A stretch of DNA of 64,000 bases, from NCBI GenBank assembly GCA_011319805.1, contig SJRY01000065.1, forward strand, positions 186,001 to 250,000. The letters are read 5' to 3'. Every line of letters begins with the position of its first letter. Within the stretch, counting starts at the first letter, position 1. Of the stretch, positions 12,324 through 24,000 are shown piece by piece. This DNA is from Macrocybe gigantea. Lineage: Eukaryota > Basidiomycota > Agaricomycetes > Agaricales > Callistosporiaceae. The notes beneath the pieces were generated by a model. It was not told where the DNA came from, did no database searches, and worked only from the letters and a program-made list of their open reading frames with translations. The position numbers were made by a program, and so were the translations under genes.

Positions 12324-12849
12324 AAAGATCTATGGCAAAAAATAGATAGGATACTCGCGCGGGAGGCCCACGATGCCAAAGAGTAAGTTTGTAGCTTCAT
12401 TTTACGCAACCATATTTTCAATTGAATACAACAGCTTGTACATCAAATATACCGCTGGATCATTTGCCATGTCTTTGATCCCTTCATATGAACTACGGGG
12501 GCATCCCCATCAGTTCCAAATTATGAATGCAGCTTCGGCTCAAACGTGAGTGTCAGCTTCAACTTTCGTTCTTGTTAATGTCGAAATTAGCTGGGAGCTC
12601 ATGCCGTGGGAGGACGGTGACCCCGATGATTCGGATGAGGAAGGTGCTGGTTTGAAGGCTACCGACCTCGTTGGTCGAAAAATTCGTTGCGAAGGGCTAG
12701 AATTTTCCATCGTCGACTACGGCACTAGTTTTTCTAAAGGTCCTTGGGTGAAATATCTTCCTAGACATGGTAAGGAAGGTGAGGATGAAGTTACGGTGGC
12801 GGCGGATAAAATGGAAGTCATGCTGAAGAATGCCGAGGTCTTGTCTTGA
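12324..12849 (+). CDS. Hypothetical short acidic protein or gene remnant
   Basis: A coherent reading is join(12324..12382,12435..12545,12591..12849), open from 12324 with no ATG until 12469. Starting at the ATG at 12469 it gives about 111 residues. Both introns are GT-AG and about 50 nt, and the frame continues smoothly across them, which argues for past or present coding. The protein has an acidic patch (WEDGDPDDSDEEG) and a conserved-looking tail (GPWVKYLPRHGKEGEDEV). I do not recognise the family. An in-frame TAA at 12321 cuts off the upstream reading, so this is either a short gene starting at 12469 or the 3' end of a decayed longer gene. Confidence 0.4.
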
Positions 12850-13436
12850 GATAGTACCATGTTTGCTATCATCTGCCTTAATTACCTCCATATTCATACG
12901 TATTAATGCCGGACGGTTTGAGTCCCGACAGAAATGATAATTCTCGGTGGTCTGAAATCGCATTGGTAGGAAGGACTTGCAAAAGCAGTGCCCAACTGCT
13001 CCAGCACGCAAACCCATTAAACGCTTGCACTCGGGCGCACTCCATTATTCCAGTTGGACCGGTGAAACGAGCGCCATATGCGTTCTTGCGCTCAGATCGC
13101 ATTCGGGCACGGATATCAAACCAGAAAGCTAATCCACGGTTCTTTTCCATGCCCGATTCTTATGTCCGAGAGCTGCGGACTTTGGGGTAGCTGGTGGACG
13201 AACACCGTTACCGCTACCATTTGCGTAATTCCATGAAACTCGAATGTCCCGCGATCCTGTGCCTGGGCCAAGCATCAAAAAGGATCAAGTCAACGCTCCA
13301 CAGTGCAAGTCTACCATCACGTGATGTACTTTTTGAGAAAAGTTGTTTCAACGGAATTATGCAAGCGCCCTTTGGGATAGGCATTCCTCCCCACCAAGAA
13401 GCAAAAGATGACTCGTCGATCAGTGGACAGCTTAAT

Positions 13437-13530
13437 ATCAAGGGATTGAAGTCACGTATTTATCATTCTTGTTCCAAAAAAGTCTGACCAGGGCTGCGAG
13501 TGCTGAAGCTGAAGCGCTGAACCGCAAGGA
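13437..13530 (+). repeat. Diverged direct repeat, copy 2
   Basis: This is the partner of 10960-11040. It lies about 450 bp upstream of the second FAD oxidase start. Confidence 0.35.
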
Positions 13531-13929
13531 GTCAACTAAAAAGGTCCTATACCTCCGAAGCGTCCGGTCCGTATTGTCGTCCTTCCCTGCTGCGGCTTCC
13601 TAACGCCTATATTCCAGCATACCTAACTCCCAGAAGATGGGGGGTCATTTCAGTAAATTGAACATCGGTCTTCAGCGGAAACTTTGTCTGCCGTCAAAGA
13701 CGAAACGGACCGCTCTAATGGCCACACGATCGCATGCCGTTGGGCGGGGAGAATGGCTCTACGTAACATTCTCGTCCGCATCAATCGCCATTTCCTCTCT
13801 GCTGAATCTTGATAATATATCGATCTTTCATGTGGTCACCGGCCTCCGACAGCTTTTTTCGGCATCTTGAAACATATTCGGTGGTACGAATGCGTTGACG
13901 GTTAGTCACCAACCAAATATCTCTTCAGG

Positions 13930-13939
13930 TATTTAAGCC
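13930..13939 (+). promoter_or_regulatory. TATTTAAGCC core promoter of second FAD oxidase
   Basis: It is identical to the element upstream of the first FAD oxidase and lies 47 bp before the ATG at 13977. Confidence 0.6.
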
Positions 13940-13976
13940 TTTGCGGACAGGGTTTCCCAATCTTCGACAGCTCGAG

Positions 13977-15932
13977 ATGTTTCACTATACAAACCTTCTC
14001 CTCTTTGCTGCTTGCGTATCCCTTGTTGCAGCTGACATCAAAGGAGATTTGCGTGCAGCTGGCATCGAAGCGGCATTCCCCGGTGACCCAAACTATTCGG
14101 GCGCTAGCTCTGCTTGTCAGTCTTTCACCCTCCATCAGTTATTTTGCGCCTACTCAACTATGCGTCGGTTGTCCGTTGACAGTCAATCAGCGCTTCACTT
14201 TCAAGCCTGCAGCTGTCACGTTCCCAAAGACGGCAGATCAGGTCTCGAAAACCGTCAAGATCGGAGCGAAAAATAACGTCAAGATCGTACCCCGTAGTGG
14301 AGGAGTAAGTTGATTTGTTTTCTTTAGAACCGCCTTTGTGACTGAACCAGGCTCCTCTTTTCCTTTTTTTTTCCCAATAGCATAGCTACATTGCCAACGG
14401 CCTCGGAGGCAAAGATGGCTCTCTCGTTATCGACCTGACAAACATCCGCAGTATCTCACTGGATGCAAAGACTAATGTTGCCATAGTTGGGACAGGAAAT
14501 CGGCTAGGAAACATTGCGTTGGCATTAACCGCAAAAAATCGCGATGTAGCGCATGGCACCTGTCCGTACGTCGGGCTTGGCGGGCACATCAGTGAGTCAC
14601 TGTTCCCTGCCGTATGCTTTTCATTGACGAGCTGTGGTCATCAGGCTATGGTGGCTACGGGTATACATCCAGGATGTGGGGATTGGCTTTGGATGAAATT
14701 GTCGGGATAGATCTCGTCACCGCAAACGGCACTATCCTTCATGCATCGAAAACATCATACTCGGATCTCTTCTGGGTACATATTTTCTCCTCAGTCCCAT
14801 TTATGTGGTCTGCTTGCTCATGTCTTCATTCAGGCCATGCGAGGGGCAGGCGGGTCCTTCGGAATTGCAACAGCCATGCACCTCACGACGCACCAGATTC
14901 CACCAGCAGCGACCCACTTTCGGTACAATTGGAACTTGAGCGTCGCAGACTCCGCCAATGCGCTCTCCATATTCCAGGACTGGTCCGCAAACAACGCTCC
15001 TACCGAGATGGGCATTCGGCATGAGCTGCGCCGCGGCCCGTCAGCTTACACTGTGGCGAATTCACTTACTGGCTCGTACCACGGCTCTCCCTCAGACTTT
15101 CAGCGAGTCATGGGACCTCTGCTGGCTAAATACCCGCCGAATCCGAGCAGCTTGGTTGTCAACGGGACCTACGTTGACAGTCTCATCTATCACAGTGACA
15201 AAGGAACCTTGAACACGACTGTCCCTGATGTTCCAGATACCTTCTACGCTAAATCTCTTGCTACCCCTCAAGGCTCTCTGATGACTCGTGATGCCATAAC
15301 CAATCTCATGAACGTTCTCGGCACCCAAGGCCAGTCGACTACTACAGTAAGTCTCTGCTTCTTCTTTCTCGTACTTCCTCTGATGCCATATTGTGTAGGA
15401 TTGGTTCCTTCAGGTTGAGCTTTGGGGAGGCCCTAAGTCCGCCATCAATCTTGTGCCATCTGATGCTGCGTCCTTTGCCCAGAGGTCGTCCCTCTTTGTC
15501 ATTCAGTTCTATGCGTCAGCCGGTGGCCATGTGCCGCCTTACCCCAGGAAGGTTTCCAATTTCTCGACAGTACGTTCAATAGTATGTTCACAGAATTTCG
15601 GGATATTCATAAACCATCTCTAGATGCGGTCGCTAGTATCACATCTAAAATGTCTCAAAACTGGAACTGGGGGTAATATATTTACTTTCTCTGTCCTAAC
15701 ATCATGCTAAAGTTCGATCAGGGCTTACACGGACTATATCGACGGCAATCTCACAACGACAAATTGTACGGAGTCCTATAATCACCTTCAGTCTAGCATT
15801 TTAATAGCGTCATGCTTTGTTTCAGGGCAACAACGCTACTATAGGGCAAATTACCTTCGACTCCAAGCTTTGAAGAGAGTCTGGGACCGCAATTTCCTAC
15901 TAGGTGATTTCCCAACTGGAATCGAAGAGTAG
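13977..15932 (+). CDS. Secreted FAD-linked oxidase, BBE family, tandem paralogue with one frame break
   Basis: Model join(13977..14115,14183..14304,14381..14591,14645..14775,14834..15346,15414..15569,15624..15672,15722..15765,15826..15932). Exons 1-5, 7 and 8 have exactly the lengths of the upstream paralogue (139, 122, 211, 131, 513, 49, 44). Signal peptide, RSGGHSY and HGTCPYVGLGGHI are all present, so secretion and bicovalent FAD are inferred. Exon 6 is 156 nt against 157 in the twin: in the PPYPQEG segment the paralogue reads CCACAGGAA, whereas here CCCCAGGAA lacks one base near 15542-15545. Taken literally this shifts the frame before the last three exons. Everything downstream still aligns in the expected frame, so the break is recent or a consensus error. 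With the base restored the protein would be about 490 residues. Confidence 0.85.
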
Positions 15933-17090
15933 TGCGAAACAGCACAGATAAAGAATCAGAAATCGCAAATGACTTGTTGTACCCTGGGGTTTCTGCTGTG
16001 ACAATGTTTAATGCTTTGCCCAAGTCTTCTCTTCCCATAATGGACTAAGTTTACGGCTCTAAGGGCGGTGAATTGTGAGTCTGTGGCAAACGACAAAAAG
16101 CCGGAATCGTCAGTTAAATGATGGTCGTGGAACTGTAGGACTGGTTCCAATGCCCGGTCTCGACAAGGAGGGCTGTCCGTCCTGTATTAAGTGATCTTCT
16201 AACGCTTGTCTTCGAGACATTCAAAAATCCGAAGAAGTACTTCAGTCATTCCATTACGGAGCCGTCAATCGCAAGAGTAGCCGCGAATTTGTGTGCCAAC
16301 AATCAGCACTGGATAGATATCGTGCTTCCATTCCTTTACTGGGATCCTATCTTATCTCGCGAAAACGTCGAGACATATACGGACCACGGACTGTGGTCCT
16401 TGTTCCAGGTGGTGAATCCATTCCGCATGAAGGTCTTTGATTAGCTTGAAACTCCTGTCCCAGTGGTTCGAGTAGTTTTCGCGTTAGCCTCATCGAACTC
16501 GGCGATCATGGTAAATCGCAATGACAGTCATGAATCTGCAGAGTTTCAGTTCCAGAAGTGGGGCTATGTAAGACTCCACAGCATTGGACATAGGGTACGT
16601 GAGAGCATCGCCAGAGACATTTGACGTCGTGAAGGATAAAGGGCCACACCGAAAACTCTTAGACATATCGAAGGTCCGCCTGCGTTCCTACAATATATGC
16701 CCCGGTCAGATGTGGAAGAAGTCTGCGTGCTCTGAAAGATGATGAACTCTCAGTTTCAGACTACTGGCCGCAACTTTGGGGGGAGAACGCGACAATCTGA
16801 GACGAGCGGGAATGTAGTCATCCATGTTGTATTAGCATGCATCATTCGAACTCGCAGTCTGCCATTTTATGAGTACCGGTGGACTTGAATGGACGCTGCG
16901 TAGGATCGTCCACGAAATGCATCGAAAGGAATCGCAGACAATGAATGTACGACTTCATAGTTCGTTGGCGATGCTGGGAACATCGTAAAACCGATTCCGG
17001 GTAATCTGACGTTCCCAAACTTCTTCAATCCCACCTTATAACTCTATATCAGTGACGTACGTGTAGAGAGTAGAAACGGCGGAATGTGTA
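15933..17090. other. Intergenic region, convergent 3' ends
   Basis: This lies between the 3' ends of the second FAD oxidase (+) and the MFS transporter (-). No open frame above background and no RNA gene was recognised over about 1.15 kb. Confidence 0.5.
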
Positions 17091-19258
17091 CTAACTTAGT
17101 GCAGTTACTTCCCGCGAAAAAAAGCTTCGCTGCCGTATTGCAGGTCCATACAGGAACATAACCTCCAATGTGTCGGTTTAGTAAGGGGTCGCATTCAAGT
17201 CGACGTCCTTCAACTCACATATGGGATCGGACACATCAGCACAGCTATGCAGGCAAACAATGTGTTGCCCCACACGTATGTCAGGTGGGAATACATTTTC
17301 GGGACAAACAGTGGGAATGCAGTAGCAATAAGATTTCCTATATTCCCAATCTCGTTAGGGGTCGATCCATGGAAACTGTTGTCTTGCTTACTAAATAGAG
17401 TCTGGCCAGCAAGGGCCGAAGACGCATAAGGACCATAACTTCGAAAAGTAAACGAACAGATCCGGCCATTGAAAGAGAGCCAAGGCATACCAGTCAGCAA
17501 GGTAACTGAAAACAGTGACGTAGATCGTAAATGTTGCCCAGATATACATCTCAAAAGATGAAGGTCAGATTTTTGATGCAAATTGCTGCTAGGAGAGTTG
17601 TACTGTTATGCCAACGACAGAAGAAATCCAATGTATGCCTTGGCGTGCCGTCCATGCATAAAGAATCATGCTTGCTGGAAAGATGATGCCGGCCAGGCAT
17701 GCGAGGTATAGTTTGGCCTCGGCATGCCTTGCAGTACGATACCTCAGATAGAGTCTTTCTTGATACATGTTCGTAAAGAACCCCAGAAGACCACCGACCC
17801 TGAAGAAGTAAAGCTCAGACGATACAAACCTGAAAAAAAAAGGGGATACGAACGCCATTGTGAGAAAGACGTTGCCAATCTCGCCATCGTTGAACCGATA
17901 GAGGTTTCTATAGACTGCTGGAATGGACCTAGTGGTTTGTGAAAAGGAGGGAACTTAGCACTATAGGAATCTTCCCTTACTCTATCATCACATAATATAC
18001 TCCCCATGCAAAACCAAGCCAGAGCTATCCATGACGAGAGTCAGCGACACCCGCAAATCCAAATGTAATGAACGCATACACTATTGCACATTACTATCGG
18101 TTCTGTACATAACAAATCTGCAAAAAGACAGAAAAACTCCATGAATGAGGTGCAAGTATCTGAGGCAGGACCCTGAACACGTACAAACCGGTCTCGTGAG
18201 CGATATCCAGAGCAGGTCACGCAACTTTGGTTGCTGATCTTTAACATGATAGCGAGTGTCGCCCCTTTCTTTCTGCAGATGTTTGACTATTTTCGACAAC
18301 AGGACAGCAGAACGGGTTTCACATATCATGAATGCGACGATGAACGTGTAAACGGTGCTAATTCTAGAAACGAAAATGCTCAGCAAATTATGGTCGCCTT
18401 CGAAATTCTGGGACATACATGAAGAAGATCCATTGTATCCATCGCCATTGCAGGTGCGGATTCATTTCTATCCAGCCTCCGATGTCCGCAGCCACTCCAT
18501 CTGAGACAAAAGCAATGACAGCAAATAACGTCATGGGCAATCCCCGCCTGTGTATATCGTTAATCATGATCACTCGCATAGATCTCAAGCGTTCGACGCA
18601 CTCGTTGATATTCCATATATCGGTGATGGTCCCTGCTACGACGTTGATACCCGTGGATCCGAACGCTCCCTGCAGCAACCTGCCAGCAATGATGCTTTGC
18701 ATATTCGGAGCCCTACACGATATGATAAGAACGTCACAAAGAGCACACATTCAATGACACTCACAGAGCTAGCATGAGATGCATGAGCGAAAATCCTATG
18801 GTGGAACCGAGGTAGAGTGGGTATCGACCAAATTCTTCACTGAAGGCTGATGTAAAGAGCGGAACCACACCAAAACTGAGTGCATAAAGGCTCAAGCCCA
18901 ATGTCGCTTCCAGCTCGGTGCACTGTAAGTCGCGCATCATTGACGGAAGTCCCATGTTATATGCAGTGATGCCCGCAGCTTCATTTACCATTAGTTTGAT
19001 AATTGTATTAATAAAGTCGGAAAGACAGAACGCACAGGCAAGGAAGGTATAGATCAAGGCCAGAATCGTAATCGTCCATTTTTTGCACTTGGAGAAGTTT
19101 TGTGGGTCTCTAGTATCGTTTTCCGTGAAGAAAACCTATCCATACAGAAAGGGATGTTATGGAAGCTCGGCGCGAACGAGTCTCGGGACACTCACCTCAA
19201 ACGTGCTTGAAACGGTTTTGACGATTGATTTCTCGATTTGTGGGTTAAGTTCAGACAT
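17091..19258 (-). CDS. DHA1-type MFS transporter
   Basis: Fourteen exons on the minus strand: 19258-19196, 19135-19036, 18978-18765, 18712-18602, 18547-18419, 18363-18185, 18117-18080, 18024-17981, 17928-17854, 17799-17604, 17549-17491, 17438-17392, 17337-17219, 17162-17091. They give 481 residues with no stop. Family landmarks occur in order: ITAYNMGLPSMMRDL, SEEFGRYPLYL, GRLLQGAFGSTG, ERGLPMTLF, LLGFFTNMYQ, LADCYGPYASSALAGQ, TAFPLF and FLYGPAIRQRS. This is the pattern of fungal drug/polyamine H+ antiporters of the plasma membrane. Each splice choice is supported by rejoining one of these motifs. The unspliced strand looks like a wreck of short frames, which could wrongly suggest a pseudogene. 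Substrate unknown. Confidence 0.85.
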
Positions 19259-20520
19259 CTCTTGGGGATCCAAAACAAGATCAAGGACACGAAATTAACC
19301 TTCATTAATAGGGATAGACATGCTCACCAGCCAGGGAGGGATTCATTGATAGGTTTGCGAAGCGGGTGGCACAACAATGCATAACGGGACATTTAACGGT
19401 TATGCACATCTGGGCGTAGCGCCGAGATGATCGATAGTTCTGATTTTTTTGGACTTCCAACGACATTGGCTGATTGGAACTGATGACATTGTCGCTGAAA
19501 GTTTGATGGTACTATGCATTTCCGCCAATGCAGTGTTTCCGAAGCAAATATCATCTTTAAAGTAGAGAGCTTTTCCAGGGACTGTCTATGCAATTACGAG
19601 TGGAGGACAAGAAGTGGGAGAGCGGATTTGGGTAACCATGTGCACCATACTGGTACTTGTTTGTATGATGATATTGAAGCCAAATGCTATGTCGATCCGT
19701 CGATAATGAGGAAGGTTTTGACAGCGTTTGATCAGTACAATATTCCATGTCGCCAGTCACGTAGCGATCAACAGCTATCGCAGCCTTGGCTCTGAGAAAG
19801 TAGTCGAGGATTTTTCAGATCAGTGCTGTTGATGGCAGCTATGTCAGCGACAACATCGGCGATTGCGGATGAATTGACCTGTAGCCCGTACGGTAAAGAA
19901 AAGACGGCATTCTGGAAACGAGACACGTAGGTGCATTTCTGACTCTGAGGTGCCATCGTTGACAAAGGAAGAGGCGCTGGAGGTTTCATTCACTGTGGTC
20001 TGTGATTGGCCGAGTGCATTAATTGCCGCAGGCAATGGCCTACCGAGTTGAGTGTCTTGAAATAATTGAAAATGAACATCGCAATAGGAGCGCATCCAAG
20101 CCCTCATCGCATCCTCATAGGTGTACTTTGCCACGTCGAGAATGGTAAGGATGATAGTACGTGCCACCAACAATGAGCTGAAGAGAAGCAATGGCTTGCG
20201 ACGTGTCTGACAGCATCATGCGTCTGCAATGTAGATGCGTTTTTGTCTTCTGTGAAGTCCACACACATATAAAATTCTTGCACGTACCTTCCCTAACGAG
20301 AAACCACCACCGTCGCTTAATCGAATAGATCGTTGGGTTGAAAAAGATCGGCCAAGATATCGTTGCCGTCGTTGGGATGGTTCCCCACATTCCATATGCT
20401 GGTCAAACATGGCTATTCGGTATTTGGTTACATTGTCACCGAAAAAACCAGTCTTGACATGGCCATTATGTCAACAAAGTCATAGAGTAAACAACAAGCG
20501 AGTTCTTCGCATCGCACGCA
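19259..20520 (-). other. Unresolved decayed membrane-protein-like stretch
   Basis: On the minus strand several hydrophobic or protein-like segments lie in different frames: GTIPTTATISWPIFFNPTIY near 20390-20320, LLLFSSLLVARTIILTILDV near 20190-20130, then WMRSYCDVHFQ near 20090. I could not join them into one clean reading. The order, a basic loop after a membrane segment and a later W..S..DVHF pattern, vaguely recalls STE3-type pheromone receptors, but the match is weak. Treat it as an unidentified or degraded gene. The right end (19259 onward) also carries the MFS promoter. Confidence 0.25.
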
Positions 20521-20540
20521 CCGTCTGCCAAGCGTGAGTG

Positions 20541-20848
20541 AATCGCTATGCTATTGCCTACCTTTTCTCCTCCTCGCTCACCCTCCGCTGACTCGCCCTC
20601 CTCGTCACCGTCTCTCGCCCACCCACCACACCCTCTCGCTGTGCACACCTGACTCAGCATATGTGCATCATCTCCTGTACAGGAGCTGTTTGCGAGCTGC
20701 CCAGCCCTCCCGGACACGGCTCATCTCACAGCTCCCGAAGTTCACCCACATGCTCGGTCCGAAAGCCTAATGGCTTCCCCCCACACTCGTTCGTCTCACC
20801 CATCCTGTCGTCATGAGCACCTCACGACAGAATCAAAGACATGCAATT
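20541..20848 (+). repeat. Dispersed repeat, intact (empty-site) copy
   Basis: About 300 bp in which 20541-20765 is the reverse complement of 49603-49803, and 20755-20848 is the reverse complement of 48541-48621. The two parts are contiguous here but separated by a 981-bp insertion at the second locus. The join at GGTCCGAAAGC is the uninterrupted target sequence. The repeat lies just upstream of the GH35 gene. I could not define its own termini well enough to classify it. Confidence 0.75.
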
Positions 20849-21069
20849 TCGCGGCTATCGAGCGGTGCAGTACTGATGATATTCATTTTGCCGCTTCAAT
20901 GTTGTTTGACTGTTCGCGGCCCGCCACGGACCACCATGTCAAGCGCGTGATCAACGACGACAATTCTTCTTGCATTCGTACCGTGTGTTCCTCCGAGACT
21001 GTCCTAGCTAAGACCTCGCAAGATGGTAATAAAATCACTGTTCCACTCAATGCTTCATATACGCCCTCG

Positions 21070-24000
21070 ATGCTTGTTCTTCACTTCCTCGTAACTCTTT
21101 TCCTTCTCTGTATCGCCTGTGGAGCGCTTTCCACGACTGCTCCATGGCGATTGTTAGCCAGAGAACAACCGAGAAACAGCACTGGCTTGACTGACACTGT
21201 TCAATGGGACAATACGACATTCTGGATCGAAGGCCAAAGGATTTTCTTGCATTCCGGAGAGTTTCATACTTTCCGATTGCCCGTTCCAGATCTTTGGCTG
21301 GACGTATTCCAGAAAATAGCTGCAGCAGGCTTAAACGGCGTCAGGTGAGTCCATTGTTCTTTCACGGTCCGTGATTTCTTCTTTAACGCTGCATCTCTCT
21401 ATTCCTCCTTCCTGTAGCATATACATTCATTGTACGTCTTCAGTGGTTCCAACGTAATTCATTTTCACTTGTCACAGGGGGATTGACTAACCCGGCTCCC
21501 GGTGTAATGGATTTCAATGACTGGCGGGCACTCCAACCTATGTTCGATGCAGCCAAGTTGGCAGGTTTATTCGTTGTTCTTCGACCGGGTCTGTATCGCT
21601 CCCTTTTTGTTAAAAGCATCTTTTCTCACTTTGAACGATTTAGGCCCATATATCAATGCCGAAACCACTGCAGGCGGTCTAGCACTATGGTCCACCTCGC
21701 TCACCACGTCAACTCTTCGCACCAACGCGACCGATATCAGGGAAGCCTGGACACCGTACATACATGCGATAATCAACGCCACTGCACCAAACCAGGTTAG
21801 CAACGGAGGGCCTGTCATGGCAGTGCAAATTGGTACATGGCGCATATCTGCAATTCGAATACGTGAACTCATTCCTCTCTGTGCTCAGATAATGAGTACT
21901 TCAACTTTCCGCCAGGCGGTGCAGAGTACTTTGAGCAGCTGGAGCAGACTTACAGAGAAAATGGCATCGTTGTCCCTTTGTATGCCTGTTTCTATACAAA
22001 CGGAACCGAACTGAAGCATTGGCTTTGGCTATTCTTTTGTTATTAGGACGTACAATGACCCCGGGGAGCGATCGCTCTTCATCAATGGAACTGGTGCAGC
22101 GGACGTTTATGGTTTGGTAGGTTCATTCATCCATACTTTCCTTGATTTCCTTGTCCTACTTCTTACAAAGAGACTGACTGTCGGTCCGAATTATAGGACG
22201 ACTATCCTCTGCATTTCAACTGCAGCACCCCTCTCGTATGGAGCCCAATTCAGACAAACTATCACACGTATCACGAAACGGTCGACCCAATGAATGTCTT
22301 TTACATGCCAGAATACCAGGGTGAGTCAAGACAAATCTCACGCTTTCATCGCCTTGCTAAGACTTAGAACAGGCGGTGCGCATAATCCATGGGGAGGCCC
22401 AACAGTGGATGACTGTTTCCAAATGACAAATCCTCAGTTTCAAGACGTCTTTTATAAAAACAACTGGGCCGCTAATGTCAAAGCCATCAGTTATTACATG
22501 TTCTACGGGTGAAGACTTTCTCGTCAGCTTTTTGCCTCGTGACCACGTCTGAACTTTCCATTGATCAGAGGGACCAATCACGGCGGCATTGGCTTCGAGG
22601 GCGTGTACACTTCCTACGACTATGGCGGCGGTCCGGGAGAACCGGACTCTTTCCACGAAATTTGATGAGCTTAAGCGACAAGGTTTGTTCGTCCGAAGTT
22701 CTCCCGAATTTAGGAAAACGGACTGGGTCGCAAACTCAATCACGACTGGCGGCGTTCCCGGGGTGTCTGCTGCCGGCTTGCATGGCAACCCAGCATTTAT
22801 AACGCTGTTGCGGAATCCGGACACTGGTGCACAGTTCATAGTTGCAAGGCAGAATGACAGTACCTCGACGTATGCGAATTCCGTCCTCTTGTATGCGACT
22901 GTGTTTGATAACTGACACGCTTCAGATCACCTATGTCGTTCAACCTCACATTACCTACCTCCATGGATGCCCTCACGATTCCTCGCAAGCTCTCGACAGG
23001 CATAGAACTAAACGGCCGACAGAGCAAGGTCATTCTCACGGACTACACCTTTGGCAGCATCCTGTCCTCGCAATCCAGACTAGTCAACAAGTTACTTTAC
23101 AGTACGGCACCTGTGCTTTACGCTGGGACAATCGGCGCCGCGGATGTGGTCTTCCTGTATGGTGACCTTGACCAAGGTCATGAATTCGCTTTCTATTCAA
23201 CCAAAAATCCAGCACAGGTGACGACAACCGCATTCTCGCCTGCGAATTTCAAGGGCGGGCTAGAGATTGTGTCTGCTCCGACCAACCAAAAGCTCTCCGC
23301 ACCCTTGGTCCTATATGCTGATACTCAGACTGCCACCAGCTTCTTCGCGCCTTCCATTCCTGCCTCTACCCCGTCTTCCAATACGGCCAAGAAATTCCCT
23401 ACATTTTTCCAGTTTGGGACGAACTCCTCGATCCTTGTTGGAGGTCCGTACCTCGTCCGGAATGCTAGCATCTCAGCGAACGGGAGGGACCTCACACTAC
23501 ACGGCGACCTGAATTCGTCTGTCCCGCTCACGCTCGTCGTGCCCGAGCCTGTGAGGAGCGTATCATGGAACGACAAGTCGGTGTCTGTGCGACCGCTGTC
23601 TGGCACGCAACGAATCACAGGTGTGCAGCTCCTTCGCGGCAAACTGACCTTCGGCGTGACCGGAGGGCTTGACGTCAAGGTTCCGAAGTTATCAGGCTGG
23701 AAGTTCAAGGACAGTTTGCCGGAGGTGCAAAACAACTTCGATGACTCTAATTGGACGGTTGCGAACCGCACGAGGACGAGCATTCCTGGTGCGCGTTTTG
23801 GAGATGGGAGAATCCTGTACGGTGCATCCGTTACTTCCAGCGCATGAAGTGGTCATTGACGATATGATTTCAGGGTGCGATTACGAATTGTGAGTCGCTC
23901 TTAGTCCTTCACAACAAGAAGGTTGATTCGCCTCTTCTTGAGCTGCGAGAATGTCATCCTTTGGCGCGGTCATTTCAACGCTGTGGGTTCTGAGACCTCC

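Larger units (their letters stand above)
12850..13976. other. Intergenic region and promoter of second FAD oxidase
   Basis: No gene is supported. It contains the second copy of the diverged repeat (13437-13530) and ends with the TATTTAAGCC core promoter at 13930-13939. Confidence 0.5.

Noticed and set aside
17091..19258. First impression of an MFS pseudogene full of stops and frame changes
   Set aside because: All breaks are explained by thirteen GT-AG introns, and the spliced reading is continuous and matches the family from end to end.
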